Positions 53,784-64,000 of a DNA stretch of 64,000 nt are shown in pieces. Numbering within the stretch: position 1 is the first letter of the stretch; each line of letters opens with the position of its first letter. Made by a program: the position numbers and the translations under genes. The DNA is from Anthonomus grandis grandis (taxonomy: Eukaryota > Arthropoda > Insecta > Coleoptera > Curculionidae): NCBI RefSeq assembly GCF_022605725.1, contig NC_065548.1, positions 45,191,131-45,255,130 of the forward strand. Reading direction: 5' to 3'. The notes beneath the pieces were generated by a model. It was not told where the DNA came from. It was given only the letters and a program-made list of their open reading frames with translations, and ran no database searches.

Positions 53784-56700
53784 ATGGCCGATTTCACGGA
53801 AGAATTTATTGAACATGTAAAGAAACATGATGTTTTATTCGATATGGCACATCGTGATTATAAGAATGTTTGTATTAAAAATAAAGTATGGGACGACATT
53901 GCCAAGGATATGGGAAATCATCATACTGGTAAGTAATAAACTATTGTTTTGTATACACATAATATATTTGTTAATTTATACTTAGCTACACATATAAATA
54001 AATAAATTAATTTATTGTACAGGGTGTCTCAAATTCGTGGCTCAACATGGGGAACTCCGTAACTATGGGAGGTTGGTTAAATTATAGAAAAGTTGCGAAA
54101 TTTTGAGGCTAATAATATGACATTTAAAAAATTAATAAAACCCGAACGGTTCCGAAGATAATTGAAAAAACTATCGTCGTATTTTAAAATTAGATCACAA
54201 AGAAGCTTAGAAAAACATTAAATCAAGTTTTCAACATTTTGTTTTTTTTTCTTTTTATCTTCGGGACCGTTCGGGTTTTATTAATCTTTTAAATGGCAAA
54301 TATGCCGGCAATGGCAATATGCCTAACGATAGTTAGGCCTAAAAATGCGCAACTTTTGTCTAATTTAACTAATCCTGTTATGGAGATCACCCATAGTTAC
54401 GGAGTTCCCCATGTTGAGGCACGAATTGGAGGCATCCTGTACACTGTTCAAGTCGTGTTGTAAAGTAATTAAAGTATGTTTAAATAAACCAAGAAGTAAA
54501 ATCCTAAATATCAAGAAAAATACTTAACAATTCCATACTTTTGGACATAATATGTGTAAGTTTATTATGAGTGACATACTTTTACAAATTACTGAAATGG
54601 GAAACAAATTTTTCACGTATCCCAAACGCTAGGTTTACCGCTCTTCTTCTATCAACTGGCAAGGGATGGAATACCTGTACTGGCATATCATTGTGTTCTT
54701 GTAGATTAAGATATTTTTGGTCAATATTTTTTTCCCGTAAAAAGTTGTGTAATACACAGGCTGTTTTTACAAGCTTCGTAGCCGTGCTAACTTTTACTTC
54801 TAAGGGTCTAAAAAAAAATCTCCATTTGTGTGCCAGTATGCCAAAAGCGTTTTCCACAACGCGACGAGCTTTACATAGATGGTAATTAAATTTTTCTTTA
54901 TTACGGTCATATCTCGCTTGTCTGTAGGGAAATGGTCTCATTAAGTAAGTACTTAAGGTAAAAGCTTCATCGCCTATCAAAACACATGGAACCTCATCAT
55001 CTTTACCGGCAAATGGCCTGTTAGGAGGAATATTAAATGTGCCATTTTCAAATCTTCTTCCCATAGCAGATTGCTCGAAGATACCTCCATCACTATTTTT
55101 ACCATAGGCACCAACATCTACACAAATAAATTTATATTCAGTGTCAACAATCGCCATGAGAACAATAGAAAATTTTTTTAAGTAGGAAAAATAATTTGAT
55201 CCACTATTTCGGGGACACCTGATTGTCACGTGCTTCCCGTCTATGCTTCCTAAACAGTTGGGAAACTGCCATAAGTTTTCATAGCCCAAAACTGATTTTT
55301 CCCATAGCTCTTGTGTGGGCTCTGGCATATAAATTGGCTGCAGTTTACTCCATATAACACTGCAAACCTCTTCAACAATTATAGCAACTGTTGAAAATCC
55401 CAATCGAAAATTGTGACCGATTGTTTTGTAAGAGTCGCCGGTTGCCAAAAATCTAGAAAAAATATGGTGTCTTAAATCTCTCTTTCTGATACCAATAGTT
55501 ATTTATGTTATAAGGGTATTATGAAGATGTTTATGCCCCCGAAGGCATCAATCTTACAAAGCAGAGGGCCTTTGGCCCGATTTATGAGTTGCCCGAGGAT
55601 ATAGACATCAAGTAATGCCCGTGGTACATACCATATTTTATGTCCTACTTCATAAAATTCCAAGTTAAATTAAAAGAAAAATTAAAATCACGAAATTTTT
55701 ACCTACATAGTTGCTAAATAAACAAAGTGTGTTCATTATTGTTAAGTGAAAACAAAGTCAAAACTTAATTAATTTCATATAAAATCATAAATTTTTCATA
55801 AATATCGAATAAAACCTCCCTAAATGCTGCCAAAGCTGTGGCAAATCTCATTCCCAAGCAGTCAAAAGACTTATACAATAAAGAATTTAAGAGGTTTTAG
55901 AATGATTTATTAATTAGTTATTTCTGTTAATGCCCTAGGGTATTATATAGCATTTAATATGTCTGGTAACTATGATGTTATAAAATAATATTATACGAGT
56001 AGGACATAAAAAATATTTTAGCAAAAGGTATTAGCAAAAAATATTTCATTGTTAATTTAGATTTATTTAAACGGGCATATTTTAATGGTGTACTATTTTT
56101 ATTTGTAGGCGACGATTTAAAGAAGCGCTGGAAAAATTTGAAGGATTGTTTCTCAAAACACTTACGCTCCGAGAAAACCCGAACTGGAAAAGCAGCTAAG
56201 TCGATCTCTCGCTATAAAGCCTGGCCTTGGGCACAGCATATGGAAAGTTTTCGACCTTTCTTACAATTTGCTGTAACAGATTCTAATATTGCTGATACCA
56301 ACATAGGAGTAAGTGAAGAAATTGAAGCATCTGACTTTCAAAATGAAGCTACACAAATGACTGAAAACATACTAAGCGAAGCAAGTACTGACCAAGAAAC
56401 ATCGAAGCAAATTTCATGTCATAATCGAAGACCAGAGAAAAAAAGGAATTTTGAGGAGAATGGATGGAACTTCCAGCACCCAACAATTCATCATCTGCTG
56501 ATAAAGTTATTAAGTACTTAAATGAAAGGCACTCTGGCATCAAAAGTAACTGCAACAGCATAGATCAAACATTTCAAGGATATACTGCAAGCGTGAAGAG
56601 ACTATCGAATCGACGGCAGACTGTAATTAAATTTAAAATTGCTAAATTAATTATGGAAGAAGAACTCGCACAGGAGGCGGAAGCTCAGGAGCAAAGCCGG

Positions 56701-56796
56701 CCAGGGACAAGTTATTCAAGGGCTTCCGCTTCTTCATCTTACGAAATGGATTTGCGATCTCCATTTGACAATGAATCTTCCTATCACGAATTATGA
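53784..56796 (+). pseudogene. Harbinger MADF-domain DNA-binding protein, two exons, frameshifted
   Basis: Exon 1 (53784-53928) MADFTEEFIEHVKKHDVLFD, HRDYKNVCIKNKVWDDIAKD; donor gtaagt. Exon 2 from 56109 joins in phase as TGDDLKKRWKNLKDCFSKHL and ISRYKAWPWAQHMESFRPFL, a complete MADF fold. The frame stops at 56521, but a -1/+2 shifted frame (56464-56796) continues MELPAPNNSSSADKVIKYLN and SIDQTFQGYTASVKRLSNRR, VIKFKIAKLIMEEEL, a BESS-like segment, so one indel near 56460 cuts the protein. In PIF/Harbinger elements this partner recruits the transposase to the ends. The intron contains a MITE and the transposase's last exon on the other strand. Confidence 0.8.
54020..54439. mobile_element. 420-bp MITE with TA duplication, in the MADF intron
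   Basis: CAGGGTGTCTCAAATTCGTG at the left mirrors CACGAATTGGAGGCATCCTG at the right. Inverted homology covers about the outer 50 bases and again patches further in (ATGGGGAACTCCGTAACTAT is shared exactly). TA flanks both ends (54018-54019, 54440-54441). It has no coding sequence, and is probably mobilised by a Tc1/mariner transposase. Confidence 0.8.
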
Positions 56797-57349
56797 AACC
56801 CAAGCAATCTACCTGGAAGTTCTAATGACCTGAATTCTTCCGGTGCAACTTGGTATGAGGATCTGTGTAAAACCACCATCTAACTCCATAAAATGTGTTT
56901 TTTTCTTTAATTTCTTTATATTACTTTGGAATAATAAACTTACAAAATGTTTATGACTTACCTTAATGTGACGGCTAATCGTTCTGTTGCGCCAATCGGT
57001 TCTCTAAATGTAGTTTCTTGTTTTGTAATATCGTCCTTGATAAGATTTATTATTTCATCAAAACATTCAAAATTCATTCTAAAGTAAGTATAGAATCGAT
57101 TTTCGTCTCTACGGAGCTCAGGATATAACCTATGAAATTCGCCTTCGTCCTTACGTTTTTTATTAATCTCGTGTACCCAAACGTTCCGTCTTTTTATCCT
57201 AGAAAAACAGAATAACCTAAGTGGATTCTTGTCTAATGGACGAGAAGTAATTAGACAATCTGAGATTACCTTCGCCTATCATTATTGCAATTTTCATCTT
57301 CATCCAATAATATTGCAAGAAGTAGTGCCTCTTCCTCAAAATCCTCCAT
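54582..57349 (-). CDS. PIF/Harbinger transposase, three exons, intact
   Basis: Exon 1 57349-57270 (MEDFEEEALLLAILLDEDEN, NDRR), exon 2 57198-56962 (IKRRNVWVHEINKKRKDEGE, YPELRRDENRFYTYFRMNFE, EPIGATERLAVTLR), exon 3 55452-54582 (FLATGDSYKTIGHNFRLGFS onward). GT-AG sites are consensus and phases agree (2, 2), giving 395 aa with no stops. The catalytic triad is visible: Asp in NCLGSIDGKHVTI, Asp in CVLIGDEAFTLS, Glu in ARRVVENAFGILAHKWR, with KNSDGGIFEQS between. The length and order match HARBI1-like transposases. The protein cuts the terminal repeats and inserts at TWA. Intron 2 (56961-55453) contains exon 2 of the MADF gene on the opposite strand. A coding frame this clean suggests recent activity. 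Confidence 0.88.
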
Positions 57350-57519
57350 TGACACTTTTAACCCGCCCTCAGATTTAAAATAAGCTGTTTATGTATGCGT
57401 GCACTTCGACTGAGCCTAATCGCGATCGCAGATATCTGTCCACCCCTTCTGAACGCAAGGATCGCCATCGCGATCGTGATCGCGATCATGGTCGTGATCG
57501 CGTATATGTGTTCTCCGCT

Positions 57520-57704
57520 TTACGCTGAGAGAACGCAAATCATATAATCACGAACTTAATAATTAGGCCTGGACTGCCAATCCATTGAAAAATAAATTAT
57601 CGCTACTAGGTGGCCGCCATTTTGCGTGATTGTTTTCTTTCGATGTTGGTTACTCTGATAAATTTCAGTGGTGCCAATTGTAGGAAAACAAGACAATTAA
57701 ATTG
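57520..57704. other. Short interval without gene
   Basis: Flank of the Harbinger element up to the Penelope remnant. Nothing recognised. Confidence 0.4.
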
Positions 57705-58280
57705 AAAGAAGACGTCCATTTTTTCAAAGAGACCTAGATTCAATAATTTAAAGGAAACTACACAAAGTCTCGGTCTCAAAAGTATTTATTAATTCTAACA
57801 GTAGCTTACACGTGTTCCGCTCATATTAAGTGCGTCATCAGACCTAAAAATTAAAACAAAGAAACTAAATACAATAATAACCTTAAAGTTAGATAAAATT
57901 GGTACCTTAAAAATCGACTACAAACAGTACATGCTTTACGGTCACATTATTAAGCAATGTAAACTACTTCGCTACCGGGTCCTTGGAGATATTTCTAGAA
58001 GAAGTGAAGTACAGCAGGCAATATTGTTAAAAATGAGTCCGGGTTCAAATTTAAAAACGTCGTTAACACAGTCTAGGATTGGGCTTTTCTTGGCTTTGGC
58101 GATTTCAAATTTTTTCAGAAGGTCCAGGTTTCTGATTTTTTAGCATTCATGCACTGATACATTATCAGGAAGAGTAAACAACTTATTCACCAGACCTAAA
58201 TGTTCCTGTATTCTAGTGGAAATTCTCCTGCTTGACTGACCTACATAAATAGCGGGACAATCGACTCCAGATTTAGGGCA
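57705..58280 (-). pseudogene. Penelope-like element: GIY-YIG endonuclease end and terminal region
   Basis: The minus strand from 58280 reads CPKSGVDCPAIYVGQSSRRI, STRIQEHLGLVNKLF, then TAA, NLDLLKKFEIAKAKKSPILD and a stop at 57972. 'CPA.YVGQ..R....R..EH' is the GIY-YIG endonuclease that Penelope-like retroelements carry after their reverse transcriptase. The 3' region contains a decayed hammerhead and the same terminal blocks as the other copies (GAGACCGAGACTTTGTGT, GGTCTCTTTGA, AATGGA) down to about 57705. The RT portion is missing, so the copy is 5'-truncated. Confidence 0.75.
57802..57844 (-). ncRNA. Decayed hammerhead ribozyme motif, Penelope copy D
   Basis: CTGATGA is intact, then CGCACTTAATATGAGCG, then GGAAC where the core needs GAAA, then CACGTG and TA. 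Loss of one core A and of helix I pairing predicts an inactive ribozyme. Confidence 0.5.
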
Positions 58281-58690
58281 GAGGGTCTTGTTTATCTACT
58301 AGTTTTACCAAATTTTGTTTTTAAGCTCTTTTTAACTTTAAGCCTCTCGATATATCTGTTGCTTTTAAAACTTCAAATTCGTTTTTCAAAAACTTCAAAC
58401 GACAGCCAGCAGTCGATCGAGCTTCCCTAGCGGTAGAGCTGTCACTAAGGGTGGAAAAGTTATGTTACAGTCCCTTATGGAGAATGCTCATCTATGCTTA
58501 TGCTTAACTTGCTTTTTTCCTCATATAAATATCCACCATTTGTCATTTTTAGTTAGTCAGTTGAATTTGTAGCAACGCTTGTACGAAAAAATGTTGTATT
58601 TTTTAAAAAAGAGTTTGGTATATCCGAATAGTTAACTTGTTATTAAGAATTGGTCACATCCTGACACGCTATCACTTTCATAATGGTTTT
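58281..58690. other. Interval without recognised gene
   Basis: AT-rich DNA between the Penelope remnant and a gypsy fragment. Nothing recognised. Confidence 0.4.
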
Positions 58691-58699
58691 TAACGCCGG

Positions 58700-59160
58700 A
58701 TCTAATAAGTTAATGGCAGGTGAAAACGCATCCAGAATATAATTAAAAGACTACATTCTCGACTGTAAAAGGAATTTGGTAGCATACAGTTATGTTGTTT
58801 GGGCTTTGTAATGCTCTGAATTGATATTTACAGAATATTAAAGGGGATGCAAATAAAGGCAATATAGGGATTAAAGCCGTCTTTTCGGGAAAGGTTAAGC
58901 AAAAAAACTGTAAGCAAATAATTGCTAATTTTAGCAAAATACAGTCAAAATTAGAAAAAAACTGTTGTGTGAATAGATACTTCCATAAATATTTGAATAT
59001 TTGTATGGTTAAGGATTTATTCTTAAAACTGGTTAGACTTAAAGTTACAGTTTAAAAGAATAAATAGCAACAGGAGCATAATTACACAATAGAATATAAA
59101 AGAAGCTCTGGAAAATAAATAAAAGGGTTTATCCTGTATTACTGCAGGCAGCATATACCC
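58700..59160 (+). pseudogene. Highly decayed gypsy pol fragment
   Basis: Patches match gypsy 3 pol: WQVKTHPE, TTFSTVKGIW, LFGLCNAL (RT), then after a gap NIGIKAVFSGK and FHKYLNI (RNase H). Stops and shifts are frequent, and the RT YLDD part is deleted between the two blocks. No LTRs were found. Confidence 0.55.
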
Positions 59161-62100
59161 CATATTTTCAAAATATTCAATATTTTTTTATTTGTGTAAA
59201 TAAACTTCAGAGATCCCTATACTATTCGTGGTAAGAAAAAAGGGATCAAGTGAAAGCTACCCATATCTACTTTACAAGCTTACCAGAGGGAATAGATAAT
59301 TAGCATGATCTTTTGAGGCAAAGCCATTGCAAGGGTTACGGACGTTATTACAACTCATTTTGTAGGGAAGTCCCAATCCAGCCAACAATAAGGTAAATCT
59401 AGGTTAATTATTTCCTTCTGGGTGAAGTGATGACCTAAAAGAGAAATGCACACCTTTGGTTCAAGGTCTTATTATCTCCGTCAATACCGTAGTTTTGGGG
59501 GGTGTGTGAGTTATCAGAATTATTTCTATACCACCATAAAAGTTGTTAGTAGATTGTGGACACCACTAGGTGGGGGATTTGATTAATTTGTTTTATAACT
59601 GATACCCTTAAAGGGAAGTATGTATTTAGTATCAAAAATTGCTCAAGTTATATTTGTTTTAAAATAAAGAGAGATAAAAATTGTTATGTTTATTACAATC
59701 AAATTAAAATCAATACCATGCAATGTACAGCCTGAAATTTTGTGGACATTTTTAAAAATTCAAATATTTTTGCTTGAAACAAATGCAATATTTTTAGTTT
59801 TAAACAAAAATAGATTTTTTTCCGAAATATCTAGGCAAAGTAAAAAAATATTCAGATTTTAGATTTTATTTAATTCTTTTTACTAATATCTTGGTGAAAG
59901 AGCAAGCCAAAGTGGAAAGTTTAAATATTTTTGTTGTATATAACTGAATGGCAAATGAGTAATTATTATTGAAAGTTAGCTTTAATATTTGAATATTTTC
60001 TAAAATACCATTTGCTAAAATGAAGATTATTGTACGAAAAATATTTTTGACCAGATTTTTGCTTTGAATTAATTATATAAAATAAATATAAATTCATTGA
60101 ATTTCCTTTATTAAAACAATTTTCTTAGCGGTTTGAAACCTGTCTCTGTGGCATTATTTTTCTTAATAAAACAATAACGAAAAGCTAAAAATCTAGAGGT
60201 CTTTTGCCTCCTAGATAAAAGAATAATGGTGTTGTTTAATCCTACATTCCTAACGATGCCTGAGAAACGAATAATTTTCTTGGTTGCGGCCATGATTAAA
60301 CTCCACGTAGTTAATACTCATGCACTGCACTGACGTAATGCATACATTCAAAGAATAATTATTTTCTCTGTGATATCTTTGTCTGAATAATAATTCATGT
60401 AATTTCTGTCATCGTACGTCTCGTACATAAGTTGATAATAAGATTCAGAATAATACATGCCCTAAAGAAGTCAATATATTTGACGAAACGGCGGTCATTT
60501 TGAGTAAATCTGGACGGTCTTCCCATAGCACTTATTCATATGCTTCAAATAAACGTAGATAAAGAATTTTGCAATATACGATTTAGTTCGTATGAAGTAA
60601 ACTAGTTCCAAATTATTTCTAAGTAATTTGGATTCTCTATATATTTATATTGAGGTACCTTTAAAAATATCATATTATTCAGAAGAAATTTACTTTTCAT
60701 TAAAAGGTAAATATAGATTCATTCTTTAAGTTAATTTTTTAAACCGCCTAGATTTACGATGCTCAGAAAATCAGAGTGCAGTGTGCGGGACTATACATTA
60801 AGATGAAATACTAAAATCTATCCAGAGCAGCCTACTCATCTTTATTTATGATAAATCAGATGATGCAACTAAATATGTTCTAAATTTACTACCAAGGTCT
60901 TCATAACATTACGTAAAATAGAGTAGAAAAACTCTTGGATGGCGTGATGCTAATAACAATATGAAATTGAATAATCGGGTAGAAGGTTCGTGCAATTTTA
61001 TACTCAGGCAAATTTGCATAGATCTGTATCTATTGGTACTGGTAAAGTAGTAAGATCCAAAAACTGTCTAATGAAATACTGCAAAAACTCCTTGTGTATT
61101 TATTAGATCAATATCTGTTGCCCACTTGATTGCTTGTTGATATCGGATCAAGCTAGGGCTATATCGAATGTATTTCGGTTTGAATTTTAACGGTTTAATA
61201 TGCTTGCTTTTACTTTTTAGAAGTTAAAACATTTCAACAATTTAACATCACATTAAGAAAAAACATAGTATAAATATTATGTATTCATGTGAATCGACAT
61301 ACAATCCTAGAAGTTTAACAGTACTTTTTGCTGTCAATTAAACTTTTTTAAGTACTCAATTTTTCTTAATGGTCACTGTTACTGCGGGTTATGAAAAACT
61401 ACTTAAATCTATCCTTTAGTGCTTGATACCACGCACCTGTTAACAAACGCCAAATTGGAATACAAAATGTTTTTGTGTAGCGTTCTTCTACCTATATGCC
61501 ATTCTGTATCTGTGTATCTGTAACCATGTGGATCTGTGTCTGTAATGTGCAGCAAGCGAACACCACTGCAGTAAAGCCTTAATATTCTGTTTTAGTAGCT
61601 GTTAAAAGAGAAGAGGAGCCACCAGTCAGCAGAAGCCAGGAGCCACCACTCAGCCCATTATCCAGTCCAACCAATCAACAAGAGCGAGACCGTCACCAAG
61701 GAAAGATCATCTAATGCCCCGAAGGTATGACCGAGAATTTTTCCGCATATTGACCAAAGAAGAGGACAATCAGGCAAAGTATGTACTAAATTTTCAATTT
61801 GAGAGTCATCAAGACGAGACAATTTTCGGATTAACTCCTTTTTCGGATAGCTGACAAGCTCTCTCTAATGTTCTTCATAGTCAGACCCAGCATTTTAGTA
61901 ATAATCTAAGCCACTAAGGTTTCTTCAATGAACTCCTAGCCCTTATCTCCTCAAATAATACTGAAGCAAAACGTTCCTTTTAATTAATTTAACAGTGTGG
62001 CATTACTGTGTAGCGAAATGAGGCATTTTTCGAATCCAGGACCCGGTCGATTACTTCTCCTATGATGCATTCCTCATGAATATGATCAGGTGACTACTGG

Positions 62101-62349
62101 TTAGCGATAGGAAGGAGTCCACGTATTAACTAGGTGAAGGATGTTTATTTGAGAATTTTGTTTATTGAGAACTATATTTATTTATTCGTTTGATATCTTA
62201 TTAACAAGTTTGTAAGTTTATTTATATTAGTAAGTTTGGTTGATCTCAATAGTGTCTGTTCTAATATTGATCCAATCAGAGATGTATATTTGAATTATTT
62301 ATACTTTTTTACATATATTTTTTTTATATATTTTTTATAAATACTTCAA
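59161..62349. other. Long interval without identified genes
   Basis: About 3.2 kb of AT-rich sequence. It contains a weak hammerhead-like motif at 60459-60497, a 60-codon minus frame at 60111-60293 of unknown identity with a fair start context, a proline/serine-rich open stretch after an acceptor-like site near 61596 (EEEPPVSRSQEPPLSPLSSP), and a 46-codon ATG frame at 61714. None could be tied to a family. Confidence 0.4.
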
Positions 62350-62622
62350 TAGAACGTGTTCCCAAGAAATTGCACAGATTATTCCACCACTTTTGACTCC
62401 TGCCCGACGAACACGACAGACAGTGAGAAGTCATGGATTTGTGGTCGACCTGGAGACTCTTGGAACAGCTCTCTATCAGAATGCTTTTATCTGGAGGACA
62501 GCGGCATTCTGGAAAGGACTTCCCGCAGACGTGTTTCCCGAGAGCTACAACCTACAGCGATTTAAGACGAATATCCACCGACACTTTCGCACACTTGGGC
62601 CCGACAGGTTTTCCTTGTAAGT
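62350..62622 (+). pseudogene. LINE reverse transcriptase C-terminal fragment
   Basis: An open frame reads CSQEIAQIIPPLLTPARRTR, SHGFVVDLETLGTALYQNAF, WRTAAFWKGLPADVFPESYN and LQRFKTNIHRHFR, ending at TAA. The pattern 'R.TR......F......T..Y..SF..RTA..WN.LP..VFP..YNLQ.FK..' is the C-terminal tail of many LINE RTs. The upstream RT domain is absent. Clade is uncertain. Confidence 0.6.
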
Positions 62623-63064
62623 ATGTCCAACTATGAAAAAAAAAAATTTATATATATTTCTTTTTAGGTTTTGCTTTATTTTAATTATTATAATTGTCTT
62701 TATTTTAAATTTAGGATGACGTCTCAGTTGGGAAGCATCAGTGTATATCTTACATACTAGTGGTGAGATTTATGACGTCCGGTCATGCGTAAAGCGCATT
62801 AGGTCTTACAGTGTCCTGACAGTTGAAGTCACCAGATATTGGATCTGGCTTCTCATAATATAGATTGCTTTTCTTTCTTCCAGCATTGCACAAAATCTTT
62901 TCTTCTCTCTAATGATTCTTGTAGCTAGGCGTGTTTTGCTATTCCTGGTCTGTTTCACTTTTGATGTTCTTTTGTATTAATTGCGGGCCAATTACAATCC
63001 AATCACTGCTAAAGAAGATACTCATGAATAAGCACTTCAAAAAACCTTAACCCTATTTTCCTTT
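62623..63064. other. Interval between LINE fragments
   Basis: Possible 3' UTR of the preceding LINE fragment and 5' part of the next. No gene was recognised. Confidence 0.35.
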
Positions 63065-63421
63065 TTGGATACGCCTTTGTCTTCAAATGATATATCCAAC
63101 CTGAAACAGATGCCTACAAAAAGCGGCACAAAAGTCATCGTTACGTTAAAACTAGAATATAAAAAGCAAATTCTTCAGTCTCGTAGCAGAAAGGGAAAAC
63201 TGACACTAAAGAACACTACATTTTCTAAATCAGATGATAATTTTTTTTTGATAAAGAGCTTACAAAACAAACGTATGCGCTCTTTAAAAATGCTAAGGAA
63301 CAACTTTGAGGTGTCGGCTACAAATATGTGTGGCATCGAGATGGGTAAATCTTGGCACGCAAGAGTGATCGTTCCAAGGTTTCTGCAGTTCGCAATGAAA
63401 GTCACCTTAAAGAATTGCTAA
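63065..63421 (+). pseudogene. LINE ORF1 C-terminal part
   Basis: The frame reads TPLSSNDISNLKQMPTKSGT, VIVTLKLEYKKQILQSRSRK, GKLTLKNTTFSK, SLKMLRNNFEVSATNMCGIE, SWHARVIVPRF. The 'K..L......RKGKLTL' block and the short C-terminal segment resemble ORF1 proteins of Jockey-group LINEs. It is followed within 120 bases by the endonuclease of ORF2. Upstream codons are not recognisable. Confidence 0.5.
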
Positions 63422-63539
63422 AATAGACTCCTATCTTTGATATTTTTTTGTATGTTTATGTTCTAATTTCTGTTTTATTACTACTGTATTGAATTTTTTT
63501 TAAATCTCAAAATCTTAAATAATCAAAATAAGGAAAATA

Positions 63540-64000
63540 ATTTAAAAATAGGTCATATAAATGTGCGATCCATATTATCAAGCTTTTATACAATTAAGAT
63601 ATTGATGAATAATTTAGAGTTAGATAACTAGGGGTATCTGAGTCATGGCTTAACAATAATACAACTGAGGCTAATATTCACATACAAAAATTTAATTTTT
63701 TTTCAGTTAAAATCTAGGGAAGGGGGCATAGGATTTTATAGGTTGGATATTGAGGCAGCGGTGATAGATGTTATGGAAAACAAATCTGAAAGCTATGAAC
63801 AAGAATGGCTTATCATAAAAATTAATTAGGTTAGGATTGGATTAGGTATATTCTACTGTCCTCCAGACTATAACGCATTAACTAAGTTAAATCAGCTGGA
63901 AGACACAATAGACAATGTTGCTCCTTTAACATATGAACTAATTATAATGGGTGATATCAATATTAACCAATTAAGTGGCATGGTCCAACATCATGATATG
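63540..64000 (+). pseudogene. LINE ORF2 endonuclease, runs off the window
   Basis: Reads LKIGHINVRSILSSF, GYLSHGLTIIQ in a shifted frame, EGGIGFYRLDIEAAVIDVME, WLIIKIN, GIFYCPPDYNALTKLNQLED and ELIIMGDININ. HINVRS, GGIGFY, PP and GD.N are the AP-endonuclease boxes of CR1/Jockey-type ORF2. In-frame stops are already present, so the copy is dead. RT would lie beyond 64000. Confidence 0.7.

Larger units (their letters stand above)
53545..57519. mobile_element. PIF/Harbinger transposon, 3,975 bp, TTA target duplication
   Basis: The left end AGCGGAGAACACATATACGC and the right end GCGTATATGTGTTCTCCGCT are exact inverted repeats flanked by TTA (53542-53544 and 57520-57522), the expected target of this superfamily. 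The repeats extend inward as imperfect arrays of GATCGCGATCACGACC-like units (to about 53630 and from about 57440). Two genes typical of the superfamily lie inside, a DDE transposase (-) and a MADF/Myb-like protein (+). Confidence 0.9.

Noticed and set aside
60111..60293. 60-codon minus-strand frame MAATKKIIRFSGIVRNVGLN
   Set aside because: Fair start context, but no recognisable domain, no neighbours and no repeat evidence.
1..64000. CRISPR arrays, operons, tRNA or rRNA genes
   Set aside because: None seen; tandem repeats present are coding minisatellites or transposon subterminal arrays, and the sequence is of eukaryotic type.

Overview
The window looks like a piece of an AT-rich insect nuclear genome, possibly a beetle, although the order cannot be fixed from this sequence alone. 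Introns follow GT-AG rules. Almost all recognisable coding sequence belongs to transposable elements of families common in arthropods: BEL/Pao, Ty3/gypsy, DIRS, CR1/Jockey, RTE and LOA-type LINEs, Penelope-like elements, mariner, hAT and PIF/Harbinger. No bacterial features (operons, ribosome binding sites, CRISPR) are present, and I saw no rRNA or tRNA genes.

Host-like genes are few. The last exon of a sugar (Tret1-like) transporter lies at 6587-7515 (+). A small, apparently intact two-exon THAP zinc-finger gene lies at 5708-6111 (-). A second, decayed multi-exon THAP gene lies at 388-1730 (-). A BEL/Pao 5' end (2198-3375, -) and an internally deleted gypsy copy (3376-4895, +) lie between the THAP genes.

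7.9-13.7 kb holds two LINE 3' fragments, a 1.72-kb element with ~215-bp inverted repeats coding for part of a Cys-rich CXC-domain protein of a class I cannot name, and a broken hAT transposase gene. The hAT gene carries a 1,044-bp insertion, and inside that lies a head-to-head pair of Penelope ends, each with a hammerhead-ribozyme motif. 13.7-19.1 kb has no identified gene. 19.2-25.8 kb holds a LOA-type LINE and two mariner copies, one with 352-bp inverted repeats.

25.8-42 kb is a nested stack. A DIRS retrotransposon (-) is split by a 2.0-kb solo LTR with a 4-bp target duplication. It is split again by a mariner, and that mariner was invaded by a 9.4-kb gypsy element. Both DIRS empty sites can be read back exactly in frame. 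42-53.3 kb holds a LINE fragment and then a CR1/Jockey-type LINE split by a fairly young 5.95-kb gypsy element (ATAT duplication) and by a 215-bp hammerhead-bearing Penelope fragment (9-bp duplication).

53.5-57.5 kb is a complete PIF/Harbinger transposon with TTA duplications. Its intact three-exon transposase and its MADF-domain partner gene are interleaved on opposite strands. 57.7-64 kb contains a Penelope GIY-YIG remnant, a decayed gypsy fragment, a LINE C-terminal fragment and the start of another LINE that runs off the window.

The parts most worth following up are the hammerhead-bearing Penelope fragments, the TIR element with the CXC protein, the interleaved Harbinger genes and the small THAP-only gene.
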